The translations under genes and the position numbers were made by a program. From Lachnospiraceae bacterium (GTDB lineage: Bacteria > Bacillota > Clostridia > Lachnospirales > Lachnospiraceae), in the NCBI GenBank assembly GCA_015057425.1, contig SVEL01000007.1:1-64000 (forward strand): a DNA stretch of 64,000 nt, written 5' to 3'. The first letter of the stretch is position 1; each line of letters begins with the position of its first letter. The notes under the pieces are model-generated. The model saw only the letters and a list, made by a program, of their open reading frames with translations. It did no database searches and was not told the origin of the DNA. Positions 9,068-17,778 of the stretch are shown in pieces.

Positions 9068-9211
9068 ATGTTAGAAATTCTTATTTTCAGAACTGTTGAA
9101 GTTATCGTGATTATAGGTGTCGCGGTGGCGGGCGTTTTTGTTGGAAAGACAATCAAAGACATAGTAAAAAAGAAAAAGACAAGTCAAAGGAAAGAATTGA
9201 AAAATGAATAA
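9068..9211 (+). CDS. 47-residue single-pass membrane peptide upstream of alaS
   Basis: The ORF begins with ATG 7 bases after GGAGGTGA, a strong ribosome site. It encodes MLEILIFRTVEVIVIIG..., one hydrophobic helix (about residues 4-27) followed by a Lys-rich tail (KKKKTSQRKELKNE). The stop codon overlaps the alaS start by 8 bases, so translation is probably coupled. I do not recognise the family. The strong ribosome site, position right after a consensus promoter, and overlap with alaS support a real gene. Likely inner-membrane with a positively charged cytoplasmic end. Confidence 0.7.
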   Translation: MLEILIFRTVEVIVIIGVAVAGVFVGKTIKDIVKKKKTSQRKELKNE

Positions 9212-11858
9212 GTACGGTGTTAATGAATTAAGAAAGATGTATCTTGACTTTTTCGAAAGCAAAGAACATTTAAAAATGAACAGTTTTTCGCTTGTTCCTC
9301 ACAATGATAACAGTCTTCTGTTAATCAATGCAGGTATGGCTCCGCTTAAGCCATATTTTACAGGACAGGAAATACCACCAAGAAAAAGAGTTACAACATG
9401 CCAGAAGTGTGTTAGAACAGGGGATATTGAAAATGTAGGTAAGACAGCAAGACATCTTACATTTTTCGAAATGCTTGGTAATTTTTCTTTTGGTGATTAT
9501 TTTAAACATGAAGCAATTGAATGGTCATGGGAATTCCTTACAAAAGTTATTGGAATGGAAGAAGACAGACTTTATCCTTCAATTTATTTTGAAGATGATG
9601 AAGCATTTGAAATCTGGAATAAGGAAATCGGTGTTCCGGCTGAGAAAATTACAAGATTTTATCGTGATGCAGACGGCAAATGCGATAACTTCTGGGAGCA
9701 TGGTGCAGGTCCTTGCGGTCCATGTTCAGAAATATATTATGACAGAGGCGTAAAATACGGTTGCGGTAAGCCTGATTGTAAGGTTGGCTGTGAATGTGAC
9801 AGATTTATGGAAGTTTGGAACAACGTATTTACACAGTTTGAAGGCGATGGCAAAGGTAATTACGAAGAGCTTGCAAACAAGAACATAGATACAGGTATGG
9901 GTCTTGAGAGACTTGCAGTAGTTGTACAGGATGTTGATTCTGTATTTGACATTGATACTATGAAGGCAATTCGTGACAGAATTTGTGAAATTGCAGGTGT
10001 TAATTACAAGGAAGATGAGAAGAAAGATATTTCAATCAGACTTATTACAGACCATATCAGATCATCAACATTTCTTATTTCTGATGGTGTTATGCCATCT
10101 AACGAAGGAAGAGGTTATGTATTAAGAAGACTTATCAGACGTGCTGCAAGACACGGTAAGCTTCTCGGAATAGAAGATAAATTCCTTGCAAATTTATCAC
10201 AGACTGTTATTAATGAATCAAAGGATGGTTATCCTGAACTTGAAGAAAAGAAACAGATGATATTTGCAACACTTACACAGGAAGAAAACCAGTTCTACAA
10301 AACTATCGACCAGGGCTTAAGTATTTTAGCCGGCATGGAAGAAGAAATGAAGAAAAACGGTGAAACGGTTCTTTCGGGTGAAAATGCATTTAAGTTATAT
10401 GATACATATGGATTCCCTCTTGATCTTACTGCTGAAATTCTTGAAGAAAAGAATTTTACAATGGATGAAGAAGGCTTTAAGGAATGTATGGAAAAACAGA
10501 GACAGCTCGCAAGAGGTGCACGTAAGCAGACAAATTATATGGGTGCTGATGCAACTGTATATGAACAGCTTGATACAGCCCTTACATCTAAGTTCGTAGG
10601 ATATGACAAGCTTGAATGTCAGTCAGATATAACTGCACTTACAACAAAAGATGATGTTGTACAGGCACTTTCAGATGGTGATGAAGGAACAATTATCGTT
10701 AACGAAACTACATTTTATGCAACAATGGGTGGTCAGGATGCTGATAAAGGTATTATCGTAACTGATGACGCCGAATTTGTTGTTACTGACACAGTTAAAC
10801 TTCTCGGTGGCAAAATTGGTCATATCGGACATGTTACAAAGGGAATGTTTAAGTTGGGTGATAAGGTTACGCTTAAGGTTTGTGAATCAGGAAGAATGGC
10901 AACATGTAAGAATCACAGTGCTACACATCTTTTACAGAAGGCACTCAGAATGGTTCTCGGTGAACATGTTGAACAGGCAGGTTCCTTAGTAACAACCGAA
11001 AGATTACGTTTTGACTTTACTCATTTTTCAGCCATGACTGAAGAAGAGATTAATAAAGTAGAAGCTATTGTCAATGAGCAGATTTCAAACGGCATATTAG
11101 TTGAAACTAATGAAATGTCTATTGAAGATGCAAAGAAAACAGGTGCTATGGCATTGTTTGGTGAAAAATACGGTGAAACAGTACGAGTTGTTAAAATGGG
11201 TGATTTTTCTATCGAATTGTGTGGTGGTACTCATGTTGCCAATACTTCATCAATTGGTATGTTTAAGATTGTTTCTGAAGCAGGTGTTGCAGCCGGTGTA
11301 AGAAGAATCGAAGCATTAACCGCAAACGGGGTTCTTAAGTATTACGCTAAACTTGAAGAAGAACTGAAGAATGCTGCAAAGGCTGCAAAGGCAGAACCGG
11401 CAATGCTTGTTCACAAGATTGAAGCTATGCAGGAAGAAATCAAGTCACTTCACAGTGAAAACGAAAAGCTTAAGAGCAAAATGGCCAATGACTCAGTTGG
11501 TGATGTTATGAATCAGGTTAAGGAAGTTAAAGGCGTTAAGTATCTCGGCATTAAAGTAAATGACGTAGATATGAATGGTCTTAGAAATTTAGGAGACCAG
11601 TTAAAAGGAAAACTTGGCGAAGGCGTTATAGTTATAGCATCTGTTCAGGGTGATAAGGTAAATCTTATGGCAATGGCAACAGATGAAGCTATGAAGAAGG
11701 GCGCTCATGCAGGTAATCTTATTAAAGTAATTGCAGCTGTTGTAGGCGGTGGCGGCGGCGGACGTCCTAATATGGCACAGGCCGGCGGTAAAAATTCTGC
11801 AGCTGTAGATGAAGCTTTAAGTAAAGCTTTAGACGAACTTTCAAATCAGATAATTTAA
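9204..11858 (+). CDS. alaS: Alanyl-tRNA synthetase
   Basis: It charges tRNA-Ala with alanine and edits mischarged Ser/Gly. The 884-residue length is standard. The class II aminoacylation core is N-terminal (RVTTCQKCVRTGDIENVG; ETGMGLERLA-like GMGLERLAVV). The editing domain carries the zinc motifs NHSATHLL (near residue 568) and CGGTH (near 671). The C-Ala domain ends with a Gly-rich VGGGGGGRPNMAQAGG. The start follows an AAAGGAAAG site and overlaps the small ORF upstream. No T-box leader is present. The next gene begins only 20 bases downstream with no terminator between, so they are probably co-transcribed. Confidence 0.98.
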   Translation: MNKYGVNELRKMYLDFFESKEHLKMNSFSLVPHNDNSLLLINAGMAPLKPYFTGQEIPPRKRVTTCQKCVRTGDIENVGKTARHLTFFEMLGNFSFGDYFKHEAIEWSWEFLTKVIGMEEDRLYPSIYFEDDEAFEIWNKEIGVPAEKITRFYRDADGKCDNFWEHGAGPCGPCSEIYYDRGVKYGCGKPDCKVGCECDRFMEVWNNVFTQFEGDGKGNYEELANKNIDTGMGLERLAVVVQDVDSVFDIDTMKAIRDRICEIAGVNYKEDEKKDISIRLITDHIRSSTFLISDGVMPSNEGRGYVLRRLIRRAARHGKLLGIEDKFLANLSQTVINESKDGYPELEEKKQMIFATLTQEENQFYKTIDQGLSILAGMEEEMKKNGETVLSGENAFKLYDTYGFPLDLTAEILEEKNFTMDEEGFKECMEKQRQLARGARKQTNYMGADATVYEQLDTALTSKFVGYDKLECQSDITALTTKDDVVQALSDGDEGTIIVNETTFYATMGGQDADKGIIVTDDAEFVVTDTVKLLGGKIGHIGHVTKGMFKLGDKVTLKVCESGRMATCKNHSATHLLQKALRMVLGEHVEQAGSLVTTERLRFDFTHFSAMTEEEINKVEAIVNEQISNGILVETNEMSIEDAKKTGAMALFGEKYGETVRVVKMGDFSIELCGGTHVANTSSIGMFKIVSEAGVAAGVRRIEALTANGVLKYYAKLEEELKNAAKAAKAEPAMLVHKIEAMQEEIKSLHSENEKLKSKMANDSVGDVMNQVKEVKGVKYLGIKVNDVDMNGLRNLGDQLKGKLGEGVIVIASVQGDKVNLMAMATDEAMKKGAHAGNLIKVIAAVVGGGGGGRPNMAQAGGKNSAAVDEALSKALDELSNQII

Positions 11859-11878
11859 AAGTTAAGGAGGATGGTACA

Positions 11879-14017
11879 ATGAAAAATGTAGCTAAAAAAG
11901 TAGTAGCATTAGTTATTGCGTTAGTTCTCTGTATGAGTTTAGGGGTAACTGCATTTGCGGCCAGCTTTACTAAAGAAGATGGTTTAACAGTTACAACAGA
12001 GAAAATTCCGGGGATTAAAATCACCACAATAACTTCTAAAGATAATTATGCAAACGGTGATAATATTGTATATCAGATTACAATCGAAAATACATCAGAA
12101 GTTGACATCGGAAATGTTGTACTTAAGTATTCAATTGATAATGGTGCTAAGTTAAAAAACAAAGAGCATAATATTGAACTTATTAAGGCGGGCGCAACAG
12201 AAACACTTACGGTTACAACAGGAAAGATTACTGTTGAAGAATCAGGCGGTTTATTTAGTTCATGTAAATCAGATACAACTGCCGGTATGATTTCAGCAGG
12301 CGGTGCAGGCGCAACAGGTTTATTTACTACTTTCTTTGCAGGATTGTTTGCAGTATTAGCTGTTGTGATTATTAAGAGCAAAAAGAGAGTCAGAGCTTTG
12401 GCAGCGGTAGTTTCAGCTGTTGTTCTTGTTGGAACAGTTGCAGGAACAGCTGTAGAAGCATATGCTGTTTCAGTACATGACCCATCTATTGTAAAGGACA
12501 CAGAAACAGGCAAATATTATATATTTGGTTCACACAGAGCCTGGGCTGAATCTGATGACCTTATTTCATGGAAGAGTTTCAGCAATAATATTAATTCTGA
12601 TTATAAAGAAATATTTGCAGAACCATGGGGTAAGTTTGCGTGGACACAAAATAATAATAAAGTCGACGGAAATTTATGGGCACCGGATGTAATTTATAAT
12701 CCTACTATGAATAAATGGTGTATGTATATGAGTGTTAATGGTGATGACCATCATTCAACAATAGTTCTTCTTACTGCTGATGAAGCAAAGGGACCATATA
12801 CATATGTAGATGAAGTTGTTTTCTCAGGTGCGGAAGGAAGCACATCAGGAACAGGTGAATCTATGACTGTTAAAGCATCAAAGGTTGCTAAAGCAGGAAA
12901 CCAGAAGTTTGAGCTTGATGTTAAGATTACATTTGCTGAAGCTTCAGGAGGATTAACAAGATACGAATTCTCTGATATGGGACAGGTTCTTTCAGCTGAT
13001 GATAATTATTCAAGATACACAGATACAGGATTCTCAAGAATAAACTGTATTGACCCATGTGTAAACTTTGATGAAGATGGAAATCTTTGGATGGTTTACG
13101 GTTCATGGTCAGCAGGTATATATCAGCTTAAGCTTGATGTAAATACCGGTCTTAGAGATTATAATTATACTTATGAAACAGAGCGTAATGTTTCAGATGC
13201 ATATCTTGGTACAAAGATTGCAGGAGGACATTATAACTCAGGCGAAGGTGCATATATATTTAAGGCAGGAAATTATTGGTATTTCTTCGTTTCATACGGT
13301 AACCTTGAAGCCAGTGGCGGATATAACATGAGAGTATATCGTTCAACAGATATCAATGGTCCATATGAAGATATGAATGGTAAGTCACCTATATTTACAA
13401 GTTGGGAAGGTAGTGTTGGTTATAATGGTAATAACACACCATATAAGTACAACACTTCACGTGGTTTGAAGATATTCGGTTCATATAAGATTTACGGTTC
13501 GGCGAGAGTTGAAGTTGCACAGGGACATAACTCATGCTTCGTAGATGAAGACGGAAAGATTTATCTTGTATATCATACAAGATTTAAAGATTCAGGTGAA
13601 GGACACGAAGTAAGAGTTCACCAGATGTTTATTAATGAAGATGGATGGCTTGTGGCTACACCATATGCATATTCAGGTGAAACACTTCCTGAAAACGGAT
13701 ATGATAAATCACAGGTAACAGGAACATATGAATTTGTAATTCATAATCCATCAAGAGTTTATGTAGCAGGCAATGAAGACGGTATTATGAAGCCTGTTAA
13801 GATTACACTTAATGCAGACGGAACTGTATCAGGTGAGAAGACAGGTACATGGACAATGTCAGGAGCAAATGTAACAATCACTGTTGATAATGTAGAATAT
13901 AAGGGCGTATTCATTGAACAGAAAAACGAACTTTCTACAAAGGATATGACAATGACATTTACAGTTGCGGGTAAAAACACCACTGCATGGGGCGTTAAAA
14001 ATCCGGCAGATAATTAA
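11879..14017 (+). CDS. Membrane-hairpin GH43 endo-alpha-1,5-L-arabinanase (AbnB-like)
   Basis: The catalytic part closely resembles the Bacillus subtilis extracellular arabinanase AbnB, which cuts the alpha-1,5-arabinan backbone. The catalytic base is D201 (VSVHDPSI), the pKa modulator D392 (CIDPC) and the acid E456 (SGEGAYIF). A GHNSCF motif probably helps bind calcium. A C-terminal beta-barrel (about 585-712) matches AbnB. The N-terminus is unusual: a signal peptide (1-27), a CARDB/DUF11-like Ig domain (about 35-115), a transmembrane helix (about 146-165), a basic KSKKRVR loop, then a second hydrophobic helix (about 173-192) ending in a signal-peptidase-like AEAYA before the GH43 domain. 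This predicts a membrane hairpin with both domains outside, or release of the enzyme by internal cleavage. An AGGAGG site precedes the ATG. It lies 20 bases after alaS and has its own terminator. Confidence 0.9.
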   Translation: MKNVAKKVVALVIALVLCMSLGVTAFAASFTKEDGLTVTTEKIPGIKITTITSKDNYANGDNIVYQITIENTSEVDIGNVVLKYSIDNGAKLKNKEHNIELIKAGATETLTVTTGKITVEESGGLFSSCKSDTTAGMISAGGAGATGLFTTFFAGLFAVLAVVIIKSKKRVRALAAVVSAVVLVGTVAGTAVEAYAVSVHDPSIVKDTETGKYYIFGSHRAWAESDDLISWKSFSNNINSDYKEIFAEPWGKFAWTQNNNKVDGNLWAPDVIYNPTMNKWCMYMSVNGDDHHSTIVLLTADEAKGPYTYVDEVVFSGAEGSTSGTGESMTVKASKVAKAGNQKFELDVKITFAEASGGLTRYEFSDMGQVLSADDNYSRYTDTGFSRINCIDPCVNFDEDGNLWMVYGSWSAGIYQLKLDVNTGLRDYNYTYETERNVSDAYLGTKIAGGHYNSGEGAYIFKAGNYWYFFVSYGNLEASGGYNMRVYRSTDINGPYEDMNGKSPIFTSWEGSVGYNGNNTPYKYNTSRGLKIFGSYKIYGSARVEVAQGHNSCFVDEDGKIYLVYHTRFKDSGEGHEVRVHQMFINEDGWLVATPYAYSGETLPENGYDKSQVTGTYEFVIHNPSRVYVAGNEDGIMKPVKITLNADGTVSGEKTGTWTMSGANVTITVDNVEYKGVFIEQKNELSTKDMTMTFTVAGKNTTAWGVKNPADN

Positions 14018-14024
14018 AATATTT

Positions 14025-14058
14025 GAGACTGTTGTATTTTGCAACAGTCTCTTTTTTT
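14025..14058 (+). terminator. Terminator of the alaS-arabinanase unit
   Basis: GAGACTGTTG / CAACAGTCTC stem (14025-14051) followed by seven T residues. Confidence 0.9.
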
Positions 14059-14068
14059 AAAAAAATGG

Positions 14069-14096
14069 TTGACGAATGTTAATAATATGCTATAAT
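14069..14096 (+). promoter_or_regulatory. SigA promoter of rpsU
   Basis: TTGACG (14069-14074) is followed after 16 bases by TATAAT (14091-14096). Confidence 0.8.
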
Positions 14097-14101
14097 AAAC
14101 T

Positions 14102-14168
14102 TTGTGCAATAAATTACCCATACAGTTGAATTATGCACAATTTTTACAACTGGAGGGAGGTTAGGTGA
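14102..14168 (+). promoter_or_regulatory. Structured rpsU leader with two interlocking helices
   Basis: TTGTGCA (14102-14108) pairs with TGCACAA (14134-14140), extended by AATT/AATT. The loop contains CAGTTG (14123-14128), which is complementary to CAACTG (14147-14152) just before the purine-rich ribosome-binding region. The second pairing crosses the first, so the leader can form a pseudoknot or switch between states. A T5 run follows the first hairpin. Autoregulation by S21 is possible but inferred. Confidence 0.45.
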
Positions 14169-14172
14169 GACT

Positions 14173-14349
14173 ATGTCAAATGTTATCGTTAAAGAAAACG
14201 AAAGTTTAGATAGTGCTTTACGCAGATTCAAGAGAAACTGTGCAAAAGCTGGTATACAGCAGGAAATTCGTAAGAGAGAGCATTATGAAAAGCCAAGCGT
14301 AAAACGTAAGAAAAAATCAGAAGCAGCTAGAAAACGTAAGTTTAACTAA
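14173..14349 (+). CDS. rpsU: 30S ribosomal protein S21
   Basis: The 58-residue basic protein [20 protein letters not shown]... is a clear bS21, a late-binding small-subunit protein near the anti-Shine-Dalgarno region of 16S rRNA. The C-terminus is Lys/Arg rich ([15 protein letters not shown]). AGGTGAG lies 4 bases before the ATG. It is monocistronic here, with its own promoter and terminator, and in many Firmicutes lies near yqfCD-phoH, as here. Confidence 0.97.
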   Translation: MSNVIVKENESLDSALRRFKRNCAKAGIQQEIRKREHYEKPSVKRKKKSEAARKRKFN

Positions 14350-14358
14350 GCTATTTTC

Positions 14359-14388
14359 AGCACCCTTTTTATGAGGGTGCTTTTTATT
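14359..14388 (+). terminator. Terminator of rpsU
   Basis: AGCACCC / GGGTGCT stem (14359-14381) followed by TTTTATTT. Confidence 0.9.
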
Positions 14389-14397
14389 TACATATAT

Positions 14398-14426
14398 GCA
14401 TTAAAGAAAATTATGCAACATACAAT
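14398..14426 (+). promoter_or_regulatory. SigmaE-type promoter of yqfC-yqfD
   Basis: CATACAAT (14419-14426) is an exact match to the sigma-E -10 consensus. GCATTAA (14398-14404) is a reasonable -35 at 14-base spacing. yqfC and yqfD belong to the sigma-E regulon in Bacillus. Confidence 0.65.
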
Positions 14427-14451
14427 TTAATAAAACCATGTTGGTATATTG

Positions 14452-14745
14452 ATGAAAAAACATAACGAAGAACTTCTTTACAACAGAAATGGCAAAGAAC
14501 GTATTTCGGAGATTTTTAGTTTACCCAAAGACGTTGTTCTTGCAGCAATGACATTAAAAGTTGTAGGGTATAATGAGGCAATTATAGAAAATTACTGCAA
14601 TATAGTTGAATATAATAGTTGTATATTAAAAATAAGAGGAAAAAAATCAGGAATAATTATTTGTGGGAAGAATTTGACAATAAGTAGGTTTGCGGATAAT
14701 TCCCTGATTTTATACGGAAGAATTGAACAGGTGAAATTTATCTAA
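14452..14745 (+). CDS. yqfC: Sporulation protein YqfC (YabP/YqfC family)
   Basis: A small (97 aa) YabP/YqfC-family protein with the typical pattern LPKDVVLAAMTLKVVGYNE and ILYGRIEQVKF near the end. Its biochemical role is not established. In Bacillus it is sigma-E dependent and adjacent to yqfD. The ATG at 14452 is preceded by a weak ribosome site; a TTG three bases earlier is the only close alternative. Transcription from the sigma-E promoter would give a very short leader of about 20 bases. The next gene is 20 bases downstream. Confidence 0.85.
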   Translation: MKKHNEELLYNRNGKERISEIFSLPKDVVLAAMTLKVVGYNEAIIENYCNIVEYNSCILKIRGKKSGIIICGKNLTISRFADNSLILYGRIEQVKFI

Positions 14746-14765
14746 AAAACAAAGCGGGGGTTTAT

Positions 14766-15974
14766 ATGTTTAAAATTATGATGATATTCTGTCGTTACGT
14801 TAAGGGATATATTATGGTGCAGTTTACAAGTGATAAAATAGAAAGATTATTTAATATGTTTTCTAATCTTAACATAGAACTTTGGGATATAACGGAAAAA
14901 GATGAAAGCATATATACGGCTAAAATACTTGTAAAGGATTTTAAGAAAAACATAAGATTGTTTAAAAAGGCAAATGTGTCGGTTAAGATAATTACCAGAT
15001 ACGGTTTGCCTTTTCTTTTATTTAGAAACAGGCACAAAAAAACTTTGGCGGCAGGTATGATATTGTCCCTTATAACCATAATGCATTTATCGGAATATAT
15101 ATGGACCATAAATGTATCGGGAAATTATACATATACTGAAAGTGAGATAATAAATGTACTTGAAGAAATAGATGTAAAAAGCGGAAATAAAAAGAAAAAT
15201 ATAGACGGTGAATACATAGAAAAATATCTTAGAAACAAGTATTTTGATGTAAAATGGGTTTCTGCCCATATAGACGGGACTGTTCTAAACATAAAAATTA
15301 AAGAAAATTTTGACAGATTTATAGACAATGAATACAGTTCGCCCTGTAATATCGTGGCAACAAGAGACGGTATAGTAGAATCAATAGTTACAAGAAGCGG
15401 AATTGCTAAAGTAAAAGCCGGTGATACGGTAAAAGCAGGTGATGTTCTTATAAGCGGTGTTGTTGAAGTGCATGATGATTTTGGTGAGATAATAAATACA
15501 AAATATTTAGCGGCTGACGGTGATATTTATATAAATACAGTATATGAGTATAGTGATGTTATTGACTCTGAATATGAAAAGAAAATCTATACATCTGAAG
15601 AAAAGAAACAGTTGTTTATCGGGATTTTTGATAAGATGTATTGTATTAAAGCAGGAAAAATAAAATATGAAAAGTATGATATTGTTACAGAGGGCAATAA
15701 TCTCACAATAGGAACAAATATGGAACTGCCGTTTGGAGTATATGTGCGCAGTATTAAAGAATATAAGACAGAAAAGATGATTTACGGCGAAAAAGAACTG
15801 ATTGATATTAAAAATCAAAATATTGATGAATTTATTAAAAAAATTTCTGTCAGAGGGATTAAAGAGATAAATGCAGATGTGGAGTCTGTTTTTGTAAATG
15901 GAAAATATATTACAAAAGGTATTGTTAAAGCAGTTGAAAATGCAGTGAGATATGAAATAATTAATATACAATAA
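14766..15974 (+). CDS. yqfD: Sporulation protein YqfD
   Basis: The 402-residue protein matches YqfD: an N-terminal cytoplasmic domain, a transmembrane helix (about residues 94-113), then an extracytoplasmic region with a POTRA-like beginning (VSGNYTYTESEI). It also has the paired phrase VKAGDTVKAGDVLISGVVE, typical of barrel-sandwich hybrid folds. It is a mother-cell sporulation membrane protein whose exact role is unknown. The ATG follows GCGGGGGTTTAT. No terminator is visible before the following arabinanase gene, which seems to have its own promoter. Confidence 0.9.
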   Translation: MFKIMMIFCRYVKGYIMVQFTSDKIERLFNMFSNLNIELWDITEKDESIYTAKILVKDFKKNIRLFKKANVSVKIITRYGLPFLLFRNRHKKTLAAGMILSLITIMHLSEYIWTINVSGNYTYTESEIINVLEEIDVKSGNKKKNIDGEYIEKYLRNKYFDVKWVSAHIDGTVLNIKIKENFDRFIDNEYSSPCNIVATRDGIVESIVTRSGIAKVKAGDTVKAGDVLISGVVEVHDDFGEIINTKYLAADGDIYINTVYEYSDVIDSEYEKKIYTSEEKKQLFIGIFDKMYCIKAGKIKYEKYDIVTEGNNLTIGTNMELPFGVYVRSIKEYKTEKMIYGEKELIDIKNQNIDEFIKKISVRGIKEINADVESVFVNGKYITKGIVKAVENAVRYEIINIQ

Positions 15975-15989
15975 AATCAATCTATTATA

Positions 15990-16018
15990 TTGTAAAAAAT
16001 TAGGAAATTTAGTAAAAT
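15990..16018 (+). promoter_or_regulatory. Probable SigA promoter of the lipoprotein arabinanase
   Basis: TTGTAA (15990-15995), 17-base spacer, TAAAAT (16013-16018). A second TATAAT at 16040-16045 has no good -35 and is an alternative. Confidence 0.45.
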
Positions 16019-16070
16019 ATACAATGTTAAAATGTGTGTTATAATATATAGCGGAGAAAGGAATGTGGGA

Positions 16071-17750
16071 ATGAAGAAAAAGCATATAATTAAAGTGGTT
16101 TCATTAATGTTATTAATGTCAATGACTGCTTCGGTGTTGCTTACCGGCTGCAAAGGCAATGGCAATGACAAGAAGAACGAGGAAAGTACAATGGATAGTT
16201 CTAAGTATAAGGAAAATGAATATAAGACATCAGTTTTACAGTACAACACCTTACCGGACGTATCAGTTCATGATCCATCTATATTTAAAGACCCTGCAAC
16301 AGGAAAATATTATGTATTTGGTTCACATCTTGCACAGGCATCTTCTGATGATATGATAAGTTGGAAGTATCTTGGGGTACAGGGGTATTCTAATCAGAGT
16401 ATTTACGGAAAACTCGAAGAAGGGCTTGCAGGTTCATTTGAGTGGGCAGGATATGATGACAGTGACTGTAAAGGCGGATATGCTGTATGGGCACCTGAGA
16501 TAATATATAATGAACATTATGTTTGGGAAGATGGTTCTAAAGGTGCATATATGTTATATTACAGTGCATCCTCCACATATTGCCGTTCATGTATAGGGTA
16601 TGCAGTTTCAAAAAATGTTGAAGAGGGATATAAATACGTTGATACAGTTATTTATTCAGGTTTTACATCAGTAGAAGCATATGATGAAAAATCAACACAC
16701 AACAAGCATGTTGAAAATACCAATGTTTATGAAGTTTATGGAACTACCAATGTAAGTGATTTGAGAGCGTCATATTTTTCCAATAATGGAAGCGGATATA
16801 ATACATCGCAGTTTCCAAATGCAATTGATCCGTCAATTTTTTTTGATGAAGAAGGTAAGTTGTGGATGACTTACGGTTCATGGTCAGGCGGAATCTGGAT
16901 TATAGAACTTGATCCTGCAACAGGACAGGCAATACACAATTATGAGAATAATGACGACAAAAACAACTTTACAGATAAGTATTTCGGAAAAAGAATAGCT
17001 TATGGTAACGGTGTGTCAGGTGAAGGACCATATATAAGATATAACAGTGAAACAGGATATTATTATCTTTTTGCAACTATCGGCTGGCTCGGTGTTGACG
17101 GCGGTTATAATATGAGAATGTTCCGTTCTGAAAATCCTGACGGACCATATATGGATGCGAAAGACCGTCAGGCGACTAACATGGCAGGAAAAGATAATGC
17201 AAGTGTAGGCGTTAAGGTTATGGGAGGATATTCATTCCCATCTCTTAATACAGGCTATTTGTCACCGGGACATAATTCGTTTATTTTTGACGGTGATAAG
17301 AGTTTGCTTATTTACCATACAAGATTTGAAAACAGAGGCGAAGCACATCAGATGAGAGTTCACCAGATGCTTATGAATAAAGAAGGTTGGTTATGTACAC
17401 TTCCGTTCCAATATAAAGGTGAAACTGCATCTGAATCAGGATATACAGGAGAAGAGATAGCAGGTGTTTATCATTTTCTTGACCATACAGCCGACACAAT
17501 AACAACAGCCGTAAAGCCTGTTGAATATTATCTTGATGCCAATGGAAATGTTTCAAAGATGAAGAAACCTGAAGTAGCACTTGGAATATGGTCTGTAGAA
17601 GAAGGTACAAACTATATTACTATGAAAATAGGAACAAAAGAATACAGCGGTGTTGTGTGCAGAATGGAAGATGAAGCAGGCAACAGTGTTATGACAATTT
17701 CAGCAATTACAGAAAAGAATAATTCTTTATGGGCAGTAAAATACGAATAA
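16071..17750 (+). CDS. Lipoprotein GH43 endo-alpha-1,5-L-arabinanase (AbnB-like)
   Basis: This surface lipoprotein should cut the arabinan backbone outside the cell. The N-terminus MKKKHIIKVVSLML... ends in a lipobox LTGC (Cys at about residue 26). The GH43 catalytic residues are D68 (VSVHDPSI), D253 (IDPSIF) and E318 (GEGPYI), with a probable calcium-binding H401 (PGHNSF). The C-terminal beta-barrel matches Bacillus AbnB. I chose the ATG at 16071 because AAAGGA lies about 8 bases upstream and it gives a proper lipoprotein signal; the frame is open to 16032. It is a paralogue of the arabinanase at 11.9 kb. It interrupts the usual yqfC-yqfD-phoH-ybeY order, with phoH starting 28 bases downstream and no terminator between. 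Confidence 0.93.
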   Translation: MKKKHIIKVVSLMLLMSMTASVLLTGCKGNGNDKKNEESTMDSSKYKENEYKTSVLQYNTLPDVSVHDPSIFKDPATGKYYVFGSHLAQASSDDMISWKYLGVQGYSNQSIYGKLEEGLAGSFEWAGYDDSDCKGGYAVWAPEIIYNEHYVWEDGSKGAYMLYYSASSTYCRSCIGYAVSKNVEEGYKYVDTVIYSGFTSVEAYDEKSTHNKHVENTNVYEVYGTTNVSDLRASYFSNNGSGYNTSQFPNAIDPSIFFDEEGKLWMTYGSWSGGIWIIELDPATGQAIHNYENNDDKNNFTDKYFGKRIAYGNGVSGEGPYIRYNSETGYYYLFATIGWLGVDGGYNMRMFRSENPDGPYMDAKDRQATNMAGKDNASVGVKVMGGYSFPSLNTGYLSPGHNSFIFDGDKSLLIYHTRFENRGEAHQMRVHQMLMNKEGWLCTLPFQYKGETASESGYTGEEIAGVYHFLDHTADTITTAVKPVEYYLDANGNVSKMKKPEVALGIWSVEEGTNYITMKIGTKEYSGVVCRMEDEAGNSVMTISAITEKNNSLWAVKYE

Positions 17751-17778
17751 TTGTATGTTATAACAAAAAGAGGTTTAT

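Noticed and set aside
11879-12475. Reading the first 197 residues of the membrane arabinanase as a separate gene
   Set aside because: The frame is continuous with no stop codon, and no internal ribosome site with a start was found before the GH43 domain.
16159-16356. Small overlapping ORFs inside the arabinanases, alaS, mutS and other large genes
   Set aside because: They are out-of-frame shadows of well-supported genes without ribosome sites or recognisable products.
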